This document shows, one piece after another, positions 17,173-26,010 of a stretch of 64,000 bases of DNA. How positions within the stretch are numbered: position 1 is the stretch's first letter; each line of letters starts with the position of its first letter. The notes under the pieces were generated by a model that worked only from the letters and a program-made list of their open reading frames with translations, was not told the DNA's origin and did not search any database. Location of the stretch: NCBI RefSeq assembly GCF_021869765.1, contig NZ_CP084580.1, positions 4,340,001-4,404,000 on the forward strand, written 5' to 3'. The DNA is from Chryseobacterium sp. MEBOG06 (GTDB lineage Bacteria > Bacteroidota > Bacteroidia > Flavobacteriales > Weeksellaceae). Made by a program: the position numbers and the translations under genes.

Positions 17173-18108
17173 TTACTGTAAACTTTTAAATTTCACAAAA
17201 ACCGGAAAATGATCACTATAGCCTCCTAAATACCGTGTTCCTGCATAAGTTCGGAAAGGCCGCCCTTCGAAGTTCCTGATTTTACTGCTGATTTTTTCAG
17301 AATTGAATATATGGGCATCCTGAAAAGCCAGTGTTTTATTATCAAGAAGAGATCTTGACATCATAATCTGATCATACAGCAATCCAGACTTAAAATGAAA
17401 AGTAGAATAATTTCTTGTAGAAAACAATTCTTGAAAAGGATTCATCAAAACCTTCTTGTGATCGTTATCAGAGAGAATTTGAACTAAATTTTCATCATCT
17501 GGATTTTCGTTAAAATCACCACACAATATGATATGTTCTTTATCAATATCCACAATTTTCATGATCCGTTCCCGGACCTCATTCAATATGAAGGCTCTTT
17601 TAGGTTTATTGATATCTTTTTCGCGCTTAGAGGGAAGATGAGCGACAAAGACATTAATAATTTCCCCTTTATATTTAATTTTCGAAAAAAGTACGTCCCT
17701 TGTTGTATCGTAATACCCTTTATTTTTATTTGTTATTTCAAAAAAGAAAGTAATGGTTTCAGAATCAATTACCTCTACTTTAGTCTTATCATATAACAAG
17801 GCGACATCCACCTTTCTTTCATCCATAGAATTATAATGTACAATTCCATATTCTGAGTTAAAAGGTTCCATCTCTACAAGATCTTCCAACACTTTCCTTC
17901 CGGAAACTTCTGCCAATCCAATTATAAACGGCAAAACACCGTTATCCTCCTTCATCAATTGAAATACATGTGATATTTTAAAAAGTTTATTTTTATATCT
18001 TTTTTCATCCCAATTTCTTAAACCTGACCGGGTAGGATCTAATTTATGGACAGGTTTCGGATCTGGTAAAAATAAGTTTTCGACGTTGTAAAAAGAGAAT
18101 AGCTCCAT
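17173..18108 (-). CDS. Endonuclease/exonuclease/phosphatase (EEP) family protein
   Basis: A metal-dependent hydrolase of the DNase I-like fold, about 311 residues. Visible motifs are FYNVENLF (metal-binding Asn/Glu near the N-terminus), IGLAEVSGRKVLEDL (Glu), VFVAHLPSK (His), ILCGDFNENPDD (Asp/Asn pair) and GGYSDHFPVFVKF (terminal Asp-His). There is no signal peptide, so it is cytoplasmic. The substrate could be DNA, a phosphoinositide-like or other phosphodiester. The ATG at 18108 (MELFSFYNVEN) is preferred to the one two codons upstream. It probably leads the transcript continuing to the Lrp regulator and deoC. Confidence 0.85.
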   Translation of the reverse strand: MELFSFYNVENLFLPDPKPVHKLDPTRSGLRNWDEKRYKNKLFKISHVFQLMKEDNGVLPFIIGLAEVSGRKVLEDLVEMEPFNSEYGIVHYNSMDERKVDVALLYDKTKVEVIDSETITFFFEITNKNKGYYDTTRDVLFSKIKYKGEIINVFVAHLPSKREKDINKPKRAFILNEVRERIMKIVDIDKEHIILCGDFNENPDDENLVQILSDNDHKKVLMNPFQELFSTRNYSTFHFKSGLLYDQIMMSRSLLDNKTLAFQDAHIFNSEKISSKIRNFEGRPFRTYAGTRYLGGYSDHFPVFVKFKSLQ

Positions 18109-18114
18109 CAACAT

Positions 18115-18471
18115 TAATTTCTATACTTTAATTTATTATACTCTTTTCCAGCTGTAAATTTATTATTTTTTCTCAAGTTTTGTTAGTTTTCAATAATATC
18201 AAAAAAAATGAATTTGCATCAATGAATAATCCAAATATAATAAAAACAACCAATAAAACTAACAATATCAAACTAATTTTTCAATTATTATGGATTTTTG
18301 ATATATAATTAAAAATTAAAAAATATTGAAAATTAAAAAAAAGAAAATAAAATTTTATAGTAAAAAAAAGAATGTTAATATTTTTCTTATTATTCACACT
18401 TGTTACAAATATTATTCCACTTTTAATTAAATTATCTTAAAAAAAGCGCTCAAATAGGTATAGAAACCTTT
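18115..18471. other. AT-rich gene-free stretch of 357 bp
   Basis: Very A/T-rich, with long A and T runs around 18,300-18,400. A possible minus-strand -7 box (TATATTTG, 18232-18239) could serve the EEP gene. I found no supported small gene, RNA or clear terminator; the longest frames are under 30 codons. Confidence 0.6.
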
Positions 18472-19143
18472 TTAAAGTAAATCAGGCCGTTTCTCCTGGG
18501 TAATCCTCACCGCTTCATCATGGCGCCACTCTTCAATCATTTTCAAATTTCCACTTAGTAGAATTTTAGGAACATCTAGTCCTTTATAGCTTTCAGGTCT
18601 TGTATAAATAGGCGGAGAAAGGAGGTCATCCTGAAAGCTGTCGGTAAGGGCACTCTGTTCATCATTTAAAACTCCGGGAAGCAGTCTTATAATAGAATCA
18701 GCAAGAACACATGCAGCCAGTTCACCACCAGTAAGAACATAATCTCCAATAGAAATTTCTTTTGTAACATGAAGGTCACGTACTCTCTGGTCTATTCCTT
18801 TGTAATGTCCGCAAATAAAGATTAGATTATCTTTTATAGAAAGAGAATTGGCTATTTTTTGGTTCAATGTAATCCCGTCCGGAGTCAGATAAATTACTTC
18901 ATCATAGTTTCTTTGAGATTTAAGCTCTGAAATACACTTATCCAGAGGTTCAATCATCATTACCATTCCTGCACCGCCTCCATAAGGCTCATCGTCTATT
19001 TGTCTGTGTTTGTTGATTGCCCAATCTCTCAGCTGATGAAAATGTACTTCTGCCAGTCCTTTATCCATTGCTCTCTTCAAGATAGAAGTTTGAAACGGAC
19101 TTTCCATCAATTCAGGAAGTACGCTTATTATGTCAATTCTCAT
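18472..19143 (-). CDS. trmD: tRNA (guanine-N1)-methyltransferase
   Basis: A SPOUT enzyme that methylates G37 of tRNA using S-adenosylmethionine and prevents frameshifting. The protein has 223 residues, with the N-terminal MRIDIISVLPELMESPFQTSI, GGGAGMVM, and the knot region IFICGHYKGIDQR and SIGDYVLTGGELA. The C-terminal domain is present (YTRPESYKGLDVPKILLSGN). Its start overlaps the stop of the upstream NADH dehydrogenase-like gene by 4 bp, so translation is coupled. The usual neighbours rimM, rpsP and rplS are absent. Confidence 0.96.
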   Translation of the reverse strand: MRIDIISVLPELMESPFQTSILKRAMDKGLAEVHFHQLRDWAINKHRQIDDEPYGGGAGMVMMIEPLDKCISELKSQRNYDEVIYLTPDGITLNQKIANSLSIKDNLIFICGHYKGIDQRVRDLHVTKEISIGDYVLTGGELAACVLADSIIRLLPGVLNDEQSALTDSFQDDLLSPPIYTRPESYKGLDVPKILLSGNLKMIEEWRHDEAVRITQEKRPDLL

Positions 19144-20402
19144 TGTAATGTTCCGTTTTTCTTAGTAGGTATAATAATTAATCTCAAAGAAGAATCTTTG
19201 TTGATATAGCTCCACATCCAGTTGAAGAATATGGCAAGCTTATTTCTAACGCTCAAAATTAGCATTAAATGGAGAAACATCCAGAAATACCATGCAAGAA
19301 ATCCCTGAAATTTTATAAATGGCAGATCCACAACAGCTCTATGCTTCCCTATAGTAGCCAGCGAGCCTTTGTCATCATACTCATATTCTTTCCATTCACT
19401 TTGGTTTTTCTTTAAAAGATTTTTACCTAAATTTTTTGCCTGATTAATTGCTACGTTGGCTACCTGTGGGTGGCCTTGTGCATATTTTGGAGTTTCCATA
19501 TAGGCGATATCTCCGATGGCATAGATATTATCGTAGCCCTTTATTTTATTGTATCGATCTACAATGTATCTGTTTCTTACTAATTTATCTTCAGGAAAAC
19601 CGGCAACCACATTTCCGGTAACGCCAGCAGCCCAGATAACATTATTGGAAGGTATTTCTTTTCCGCTTTTCAGATGAACCTTATCTCCGTCATAATCTGT
19701 AACGACCTCTCCGCTCAGGAAAGTTACTCCAAGGTCTTTAAGGTATTTTTCAGATTTATTCTGAGCTTCAGGGCTCATTACTGCCAATGGTTTCTCTGTG
19801 GAACTCACCAGAATAATTTTCAGGTGATCGAAATTCATATACGGATAATCCCTTGGAAGAATGTCTTTTTTCATTTCGGCAAAAGCACCGGCCAGTTCTA
19901 CTCCGGTAGGACCGCTTCCTACGATAACAATATTCCAGTTTCCGTCGTCACTTCTGCTTTTCTCAATAATCAGTTTTTCAAAGGTCATTAAAACATGATT
20001 TCTTATACTGATGGCTTCCTGGGTATTTTTCATTCCGAAAGCTTTACCTTCAAGCTCTTTATTCCCGAAAAAATTAGTTTTACAGCCCGTTGCAATGATA
20101 AGTTTATCATAGGTAAACTCTGCTTCATCGGTAACTACCTTATTGTGAACGGGGTCAATCTCTTTAACATCCGTCATCCGGAACTGTGTATTTCTGGATT
20201 GCTGAAAAATCTTTCTGAAAGGGAAAGAAATGTTGGATGGTTCGATCCTTCCGGAAGCTACCTGATAAAAAAGCGGCTGAAACATATGATGGTTCATCCG
20301 ATCCAGAACAATAACCTTTTTGTTCTTGTTATTCAACGTTTTTGCAAGTTGCAGCCCCGCAAATCCTCCTCCTATAATGATGATTTTTTCGCGTGTTTCC
20401 AT
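19140..20402 (-). CDS. Type II NADH dehydrogenase-like FAD oxidoreductase
   Basis: A 420-residue flavoprotein. The first Rossmann motif, IIIGGGFAGLQLAKTL, binds FAD and the second, IVIVGSGPTGVELAGAF, binds NAD(P)H. YAIGDIAYMETPKYAQGHPQVA is the second FAD motif. The C-terminal tail (FQGFLAWYFWMFLHLMLIL) is an amphipathic or membrane helix, as in NDH-2. It would pass electrons from NADH to quinone without pumping protons. The ATG at 20402 (METREK) is chosen because the TAAATTTG promoter box covers the TTG at 20411. Confidence 0.88.
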   Translation of the reverse strand: METREKIIIIGGGFAGLQLAKTLNNKNKKVIVLDRMNHHMFQPLFYQVASGRIEPSNISFPFRKIFQQSRNTQFRMTDVKEIDPVHNKVVTDEAEFTYDKLIIATGCKTNFFGNKELEGKAFGMKNTQEAISIRNHVLMTFEKLIIEKSRSDDGNWNIVIVGSGPTGVELAGAFAEMKKDILPRDYPYMNFDHLKIILVSSTEKPLAVMSPEAQNKSEKYLKDLGVTFLSGEVVTDYDGDKVHLKSGKEIPSNNVIWAAGVTGNVVAGFPEDKLVRNRYIVDRYNKIKGYDNIYAIGDIAYMETPKYAQGHPQVANVAINQAKNLGKNLLKKNQSEWKEYEYDDKGSLATIGKHRAVVDLPFIKFQGFLAWYFWMFLHLMLILSVRNKLAIFFNWMWSYINKDSSLRLIIIPTKKNGTLQ

Positions 20403-20408
20403 AATACA

Positions 20409-20416
20409 CAAATTTA
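20409..20416 (-). promoter_or_regulatory. -7 promoter box of the NDH-2-like gene and trmD
   Basis: TAAATTTG on the minus strand, 6 bp before the ATG at 20402. It decides the start of that gene. Confidence 0.5.
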
Positions 20417-20468
20417 CTGATTTTATTTTAGCATTTCGTAATGAAAAAAGTTAGTTTTGCAAAACTTT

Positions 20469-21332
20469 ATGACACCTAAAAAGTACACCAAAAAAACTGC
20501 CAAACAGATCCATAAGACCAGACGGAAGAACTATTTTTTCCGCAGATGGGTAATATTGGCAATCTTAATATTAGCTTTAATAGGGACCGGTTTTTACTTA
20601 AAACAGTCTGTCAGCTACTACTATGCTTTGTACTTCAATAAATTTAAGCATAAAAAGCTTCATAACAGTGAAAAAGAAGCATTAAGAATTCAGACCATTA
20701 TCAGCAGCAATCTTGATAAGACTTATGGCTTTGACGTTTCCCATTATCAGAATAAAGAGGATATCAAATGGGACAGCCTTAGTATTGGAAACAAAACCAT
20801 TCCGCTGGAATTCGTGGTGATGCGTGCTACAATGGGAAACCGAAATGCCGACAAACATTTTAATGAGTTTTGGGAGACTGCTAAAAAACATGATCTCATC
20901 CGTGGGGCCTACCACTTTTACAGGGCTGATGAAGACCCTATTATTCAGGCTAATAATTTCTTAGCCACAGTAAAGCTTGAAAGTGGTGACCTCCCTCCTA
21001 TTTTAGATATTGAAAAAATACCAAGGCGCAAAAGCAATGAAAAGCTTGTGGAAGATCTGAAAATATGGTGTAAAATAGTAGAAGAAACCTACGGTGAAAA
21101 ACCTATCATCTATACCTATTATCATTATTATAAAGACTTTCTGAAAGGCGAGTTTGATGGCTATCCGCTCTGGTTAGCCAATTACAATGATGTTCCGGCT
21201 CCTTCACCTGATGACCAATGGGATTTCTGGCAGTTCACCGAAAATGGTATCGTTCATGGAATCAATACGAAGGTTGATCTTGATATTTACAATGGAAATT
21301 CGTGGTCTTTGAAGAGACTTACACTGGATTGA
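20469..21332 (+). CDS. Membrane-anchored glycoside hydrolase family 25 (lysozyme-type) protein
   Basis: A 287-residue protein from the ATG at 20469; a TTG four codons upstream is less likely. A Lys/Arg-rich cytoplasmic start is followed by one membrane helix (WVILAILILALIGTGFYL, about residues 22-40). The GH25 domain then follows: YGFDVSHYQNKEDIKWDSL, FVVMRATMGNRNADKHF, GAYHFYRADEDP, DLPPILDIE (catalytic acid cluster) and WLANYNDVPAPSPDDQWDFWQFTENG. GH25 enzymes cleave the muramic acid-glucosamine bond of peptidoglycan, so a role in wall remodelling in the periplasm is likely. Confidence 0.92.
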   Translation: MTPKKYTKKTAKQIHKTRRKNYFFRRWVILAILILALIGTGFYLKQSVSYYYALYFNKFKHKKLHNSEKEALRIQTIISSNLDKTYGFDVSHYQNKEDIKWDSLSIGNKTIPLEFVVMRATMGNRNADKHFNEFWETAKKHDLIRGAYHFYRADEDPIIQANNFLATVKLESGDLPPILDIEKIPRRKSNEKLVEDLKIWCKIVEETYGEKPIIYTYYHYYKDFLKGEFDGYPLWLANYNDVPAPSPDDQWDFWQFTENGIVHGINTKVDLDIYNGNSWSLKRLTLD

Positions 21333-21368
21333 GAATTGAAAGTGGGGAATTGAAAATTGAAAGTTAAG
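21331..21368 (+). repeat. Degenerate (A)ATTGAAAGT repeat cluster
   Basis: Four variants of AATTGAAAGT in a row (AATTGAAAGTGGGG, AATTGAAAATTG, AAAGTTAAGAGTG), immediately after the GH25 stop. It is the counterpart of the cluster at 14680. Confidence 0.6.
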
Positions 21369-21519
21369 AGTGACAGGAAAGAAGAATAAGACAGAAGGTA
21401 GAAAACTGAAAGAAGGAAGTTGTTTCGTTGATAAGGAATGGTTTCTGTGGCTTTTCCTTCTTTTTTAAACTCGGTCTGATAATAATTCCTAACCTTCTTC
21501 TCCCAGCTTCCTTTCATTT

Positions 21520-23169
21520 CTATTTTTCACCAAGAAACTGCAGAATATCGGCATTTAATTCTTCTGCTTTTTCGAAAGGAATCATATGACTAGCATCTTT
21601 GTAGATCTTCGATTCTGCATGAGGAATTTCTTTTGCTATAAATTCTGTATGCTCAGGCTTGATAACATCTTTATCTCCTGCAATTATCAATACAGGGCTG
21701 GTAATTTTATTTAAATCCTTTTTGCTGATATTCGGTTCTGTGATCATTAGGTTCAAAAGCCTGATTTCATTGTACCTTCCCGGTTCATTCAGCATTTGTA
21801 TGATATGCATCTGTTGTTTGAAATATGTAAACAGTTTCTCATCCACACCTTTAGGAAAGGCATTAGCTCCAATGGTAACCAGTTTATTAAGATTTTCCGG
21901 ATACTTCAGGGCAAACTCAAGTCCGGTATTTCCTCCGTCACTCCATCCTGCAATATTAATTTTTTTAAGATTTAGTTGATCAACAAGTACTTTCAAGTCA
22001 TCTGCAAACTGTTTATAGGTAAAATCTTTTTCGGAGGTATCCACGCTTTTCCCCTGTCCTCTTGTATCTATGGCTATTACCTTATATTGTTTAGCCAAAA
22101 CGGGAATCTGCTGATAATAATCTTTTATACTTCCTGAATTACCGTGAAGAAGGACCAAAGGCTCCCCCTCACCGTAAATTTCATAATAAAGGTTGGTATC
22201 TTTCAGTTTCAGATAATTTCCGGAAGAAGGATCTTTCCCATAGGCTGTCAATGCCGCCGCCTCAGCATATTTGGAGACATCCGGAAACATTCCTCCTGCA
22301 CTATCATATGAATATGCATTTTCGTCTTCGGTATTTCCTCCGTTTTTATCCATTTTTACATCAATATTTATAGCAGGTGCTGCAATACTCATCTTTTGCC
22401 AGTCTCCATAAAATTCCCTTATAAATCCTGTTCTGAAGAGCGCGGCACTTATTTTAATACTTCCATCAAAATCTTTTAAGAATTGAATACCAACAAAAAA
22501 TTTTCCCTGAACCCAAATATTACGATCATTGACATCCAGGGTATAAGTTCCGTCTTTAATCATATCTTCAGTAAGTTCAACGGTAATTTCTTCATCTAAA
22601 ATATTCTTATCCGGAAACCCGTTTTTTTCACTGTAAATACTGTACCTCATCAGAACCGGTTGACTGGAGGTATACCTGGCGATATTCAGATTAATATTTT
22701 TGATCTTGGAGCGTTTTTTTGCATTAAACTCCAATGCAGTTTCTCCTAAAAAATTGTTTTTGTTTAGAGCTGGATTTACGGAATATAAAACGCTTTTTGT
22801 TTTTGTATTGACTCCCCAGTTTTTATCAACAAGTTTCTTAGGCTTAATAGCAATTTCTTTAATATTTTTTGTTTTCTCTGTTAAAAAGATTTTTTGCTGA
22901 TCATGCTTTTTAAAATCCTGTACTGTTTCCTGATACAATTCATACCCGGGAACTTCTATTTTTATTTTTTGCTGTGGTTCAAGGCTGGAAAGATCAATGG
23001 AAAATTTTCCTTTTTCGTCAGAGATCGTACCAATGGTTTTCTTTTCCACTCCTATTTTCACATAAGAAATAGGCTGATTTTCGTTTTTAGAAATAATGGT
23101 TCCTGAAATAACCTGTGCATTAAGGGAAAAAGCACTAAAAAGAATCAATAGAGCATTAAGTTTTTTCAT
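21520..23169 (-). CDS. Secreted alpha/beta hydrolase with an N-terminal CarboxypepD_reg-like domain
   Basis: A 549-residue protein from the ATG at 23169, which begins the signal peptide MKKLNALLILFSAFSLNA. Residues 20-100 are a carboxypeptidase regulatory-like beta domain (VISGTIISKNENQPISYVKIGV). A beta-rich middle section (about 110-290) has no family I recognise. The last 250 residues are an alpha/beta hydrolase: oxyanion loop LVLLHGNSGS, nucleophile elbow NIAGWSDGGNTG, acid GDKDVI and histidine DASHMIPFE. The triad is complete. The substrate is unknown. A TTG at 23187 lies within the promoter box. Confidence 0.85.
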   Translation of the reverse strand: MKKLNALLILFSAFSLNAQVISGTIISKNENQPISYVKIGVEKKTIGTISDEKGKFSIDLSSLEPQQKIKIEVPGYELYQETVQDFKKHDQQKIFLTEKTKNIKEIAIKPKKLVDKNWGVNTKTKSVLYSVNPALNKNNFLGETALEFNAKKRSKIKNINLNIARYTSSQPVLMRYSIYSEKNGFPDKNILDEEITVELTEDMIKDGTYTLDVNDRNIWVQGKFFVGIQFLKDFDGSIKISAALFRTGFIREFYGDWQKMSIAAPAINIDVKMDKNGGNTEDENAYSYDSAGGMFPDVSKYAEAAALTAYGKDPSSGNYLKLKDTNLYYEIYGEGEPLVLLHGNSGSIKDYYQQIPVLAKQYKVIAIDTRGQGKSVDTSEKDFTYKQFADDLKVLVDQLNLKKINIAGWSDGGNTGLEFALKYPENLNKLVTIGANAFPKGVDEKLFTYFKQQMHIIQMLNEPGRYNEIRLLNLMITEPNISKKDLNKITSPVLIIAGDKDVIKPEHTEFIAKEIPHAESKIYKDASHMIPFEKAEELNADILQFLGEK

Positions 23170-23184
23170 GTTAAAAGTTTGGTG

Positions 23185-23192
23185 CAAACTTA
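23185..23192 (-). promoter_or_regulatory. -7 promoter box of the hydrolase fusion gene
   Basis: TAAGTTTG on the minus strand, 15 bp before the ATG at 23169, covering the TTG alternative. Confidence 0.4.
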
Positions 23193-23313
23193 TTTATTTT
23201 CTATACCCTGCTCTCATAAGACGCTATTAAATTTATTCTCTTTTTAGTTAAAGTTCTTTTAAAGCCTCCCTATATTTATTCAATAATTCTAAAAAACATT
23301 TAAAATTTCAGGT

Positions 23314-23826
23314 TTAAAGGATAGCCATTACCTCTTCCCATGAGCCTACTCTTTGATAAGTATCATTTTCTACCAATTCATTATGGGGTTGAGTAAATAT
23401 TAACCGGTCACCCTCGAAATGATTCAGGTTTTTTGGATAGTCATCAATCATTACATCTCCGGCAACCACTCTTTTGCTACCACAGAGAACAATCTGTTCC
23501 CAGCTGATAAATGGGAAATGTTCTTCCAGCCAGTCATATTTTTCTCTTAAACTGTTCGGGAACTCCATCCCTGCAGAGACAATATAAAGCTCATATTTAT
23601 TGTTCAGATATTCTATCGCTTCACGGCTGCCTTCTATCAGAGGTAAAGTTCTGAAGAAACCAGGTTCATTCACATGTTTTTTACCATTTGGGAAAGCTTC
23701 TATTTCTGGTTTTCCTTTCAGGCTGCTGATCTCAATCTCTCTTCCGGTATCTCTTTTTTCAAATTGTATCAGCTGATGGTATACATCTGCCATTACACCA
23801 TCCATATCGACAATAACTTTTTTCAT
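23314..23826 (-). CDS. 5'(3')-deoxyribonucleotidase-like HAD phosphatase (NT5C type)
   Basis: A 170-residue HAD-fold protein with the nucleophile motif IVDMDGVMAD (residues 4-13), the second motif YIVSAGME, and VAGDVMIDDYPKNL with the metal-binding aspartates. Family members dephosphorylate deoxynucleoside monophosphates and help balance dNTP pools. It stands alone, with a good promoter (CTTTG then TAAATTTG, 18 bp apart) upstream on the minus strand. Confidence 0.87.
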   Translation of the reverse strand: MKKVIVDMDGVMADVYHQLIQFEKRDTGREIEISSLKGKPEIEAFPNGKKHVNEPGFFRTLPLIEGSREAIEYLNNKYELYIVSAGMEFPNSLREKYDWLEEHFPFISWEQIVLCGSKRVVAGDVMIDDYPKNLNHFEGDRLIFTQPHNELVENDTYQRVGSWEEVMAIL

Positions 23827-23884
23827 TACTTCAAATCAGGTTTTATATTATTTATTCTAACACTCATTTTATATTGAGTCTTAT

Positions 23885-23914
23885 CAAATTTACAGAATTG
23901 CTTTCTCACACAAA
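23885..23914 (-). promoter_or_regulatory. -33/-7 promoter of the nucleotidase gene
   Basis: On the minus strand TTTG (about 23911-23914) and TAAATTTG (23885-23892) are 18 bp apart, a good match to the Bacteroidota TTTG / TAnnTTTG promoter. The leader is about 55 bp. Confidence 0.55.
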
Positions 23915-23991
23915 GGATACAGTTTATTAAAAAAACATCAATAATGAATGTTATAAAAGAGGTTCCGGAAAATTTTATGGTTTCATTTTCG

Positions 23992-23999
23992 TATTTTTG
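23992..23999 (+). promoter_or_regulatory. -7 promoter box of the ABC-F gene
   Basis: TATTTTTG, matching TAnnTTTG, 39 bp before the ATG at 24039. Confidence 0.4.
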
Positions 24000-24038
24000 C
24001 CATTCAATTCAAAATTAAAATCAAACCATTAATTTCCA

Positions 24039-25931
24039 ATGAATTACGTTTCTGCAGAAAATCTTACCAAATCTTACGGCATCAAAGTTTTGTTCGAAAA
24101 CATTTCTTTCCACATCAATGAGGGAGACAAAATTGCCATTGTTGCCAAAAACGGAAGTGGGAAATCTACCCTTCTGAAAATATTAATGGGTAAAGAAATT
24201 GCAGACAGTGGTACTGCGATCATCAATAAAGATATCCAGGTAGTACTTTTTGACCAGGAGATCAATTATGATCCTAAACTAAGCATTGAAGAATTCATGA
24301 TGACTCTGGATTCAAAACCAATTCTGGCGTTAAAAAACTATCATAAGTCTCTTCATTCTACTGATCATGACTTTATTGAAAAAGCATTAGCAGAAATGGA
24401 GGTTCATAAAGCCTGGGATCTTGAAAATGAAATGAAACAAATCCTTTCTCAGCTTAAGATCACCGATCTGGATGCTAAGATGGGAACACTTTCAGGAGGG
24501 CAGATCAAGCGTGTGGCACTGGCAAAACTATTAACAGAGACCAGAGCTGAACACAGACATACTCTTCTTATCATGGATGAACCTACCAACCACCTGGATG
24601 TGGATATGGTAGAATGGCTTGAAAACTATCTGAACAAAGCCAAGATCACTTTGCTGCTGGTAACCCACGACCGATATTTTCTGGACAGTGTCTGTGACAT
24701 TATCTGGGAGATAGAAGATAATAACCTATACTTTCACAACGGTTCGTATGCTACTTATCTGGAGAATAAAATGATCCGTGAGGAAAACCTTAATGCTACC
24801 ATTGATAAGGCCAACAACCTTTACAGAAAGGAACTGGAATGGATGAGAAGACAGCCAAAAGCCAGAACTACAAAATCAAAAAGCAGGATTGATTCTTTCT
24901 ACGAAACAGAAAAAGTAGCCAAAACCGACACCAGAAAGGATGGACTGGAACTGGATTTTGAAATGAAACGTCTGGGGAATAAAATCCTTGAACTTAAACA
25001 TATTGATAAAAGTTTTGGCAATAAGGTTCTTTTAAAAGATTTCAGCTACCAGTTTCAACGTGGTGAGAAGGTGGGAATCATCGGAAAGAACGGAGCCGGA
25101 AAATCTACTCTGTTAAATATTATCCAGGGGTTGGAAAAAGCTGATCATGGAGAGATTGAAACGGGAGAAACTATTTCTTTCGGATATTTTGCACAGAAAG
25201 GGCTTACTTATAAAGAGGATGAGCGTGTCATAGATTTTATCAAAGAAATTGCAGAATTTTATCCTTTAGCCAATGGAAAAAGTCTTTCCGCATCACAGTT
25301 TTTAAGATTATTTTTATTTGACGACCAGAGTCAGTATTCTCCTATCTCAAAACTTTCAGGAGGGGAAAAAAGGAGACTTCACCTGATGTATATTCTTTAT
25401 CAGAATCCTAACTTCCTAATTTTTGATGAGCCTACAAATGATCTGGATCTTCCAACATTAACGGTTCTAGAAAATTTCCTTCAGCAATTCCAGGGATCAT
25501 TGATTATCGTTTCTCACGACAGGTATTTTATGGACAGAATTGTAGATCATGTTCTGGCGTTTGAGGGTGATGGAAAAATCAGAGATTTTGTAGGAAATTT
25601 CTCAGAATACCGCGATGCGAAAAGCCGTGAAGATGCTTTGGAAAAAAATACGGCTGTAAAAGCTGAGCCGGCTAAAGAGAAAGTATCTGCCGCAGAAACT
25701 CCTTCGTCTTCTACTTCTAAAAGGAAATTAACATTCAAAGAACAAAGAGAGCTGGAGACTATTGAAAAAGAAATGCCTGAACTGGAAAAGCAACGCGCTA
25801 AGATTCTTGATCAGCTTAATAATGAAGCTGATTATGAAAAAATAGCCAAACTTTCCTCCGAACTTGAAATGGTATCCGGAAAACTGGAAGACCACGAGAT
25901 GAGATGGCTGGAAATTCAGGAGCTGCTGTAA
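24039..25931 (+). CDS. ABC-F family ATPase (Uup-like)
   Basis: A 630-residue soluble protein with two complete ATP-binding cassettes and no membrane segments. Cassette 1 has Walker A AKNGSGKST, signature LSGGQ and Walker B LLIMDEPTNHLD. Cassette 2 has GKNGAGKST, LSGGEKRR and FLIFDEPTNDLD. The inter-domain linker (about 240-310) is basic. The C-terminal extension (about 540-630) is charged and coiled-coil, as in Uup. ABC-F proteins act on the ribosome or on DNA metabolism. The coiled C-terminus favours Uup over EttA. It is monocistronic. Confidence 0.93.
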   Translation: MNYVSAENLTKSYGIKVLFENISFHINEGDKIAIVAKNGSGKSTLLKILMGKEIADSGTAIINKDIQVVLFDQEINYDPKLSIEEFMMTLDSKPILALKNYHKSLHSTDHDFIEKALAEMEVHKAWDLENEMKQILSQLKITDLDAKMGTLSGGQIKRVALAKLLTETRAEHRHTLLIMDEPTNHLDVDMVEWLENYLNKAKITLLLVTHDRYFLDSVCDIIWEIEDNNLYFHNGSYATYLENKMIREENLNATIDKANNLYRKELEWMRRQPKARTTKSKSRIDSFYETEKVAKTDTRKDGLELDFEMKRLGNKILELKHIDKSFGNKVLLKDFSYQFQRGEKVGIIGKNGAGKSTLLNIIQGLEKADHGEIETGETISFGYFAQKGLTYKEDERVIDFIKEIAEFYPLANGKSLSASQFLRLFLFDDQSQYSPISKLSGGEKRRLHLMYILYQNPNFLIFDEPTNDLDLPTLTVLENFLQQFQGSLIIVSHDRYFMDRIVDHVLAFEGDGKIRDFVGNFSEYRDAKSREDALEKNTAVKAEPAKEKVSAAETPSSSTSKRKLTFKEQRELETIEKEMPELEKQRAKILDQLNNEADYEKIAKLSSELEMVSGKLEDHEMRWLEIQELL

Positions 25932-25943
25932 AAAATAATGAAT

Positions 25944-25994
25944 GATGAGTTAATTAAGGTTGTTTGTAGTCTCAAACCATTCAATTAACTCATC
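25944..25994. terminator. Long hairpin between convergent genes
   Basis: GATGAGTTAATT pairs with AATTAACTCATC (12 bp), and GGTT/TTTG with CAAACC inside the loop. It lies between the ends of the ABC-F gene and the Gfo/Idh gene. Confidence 0.55.
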
Positions 25995-26010
25995 TTTCAC
26001 AATTTATCAT

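Noticed and set aside
17545..17556. Near DnaA box (ATATCCACA) inside the EEP gene
   Set aside because: Single copy with one mismatch, within coding sequence; expected by chance.
18223..18311. Very short frame in the AT-rich gap before the EEP gene
   Set aside because: Only about 28 codons of Asn/Ile/Lys, no promoter or conserved features.
21287..21517. 76-residue minus-strand frame
   Set aside because: It lies over the AATTGAAAGT repeat cluster and yields low-complexity Phe/Gln/Ser repeats.
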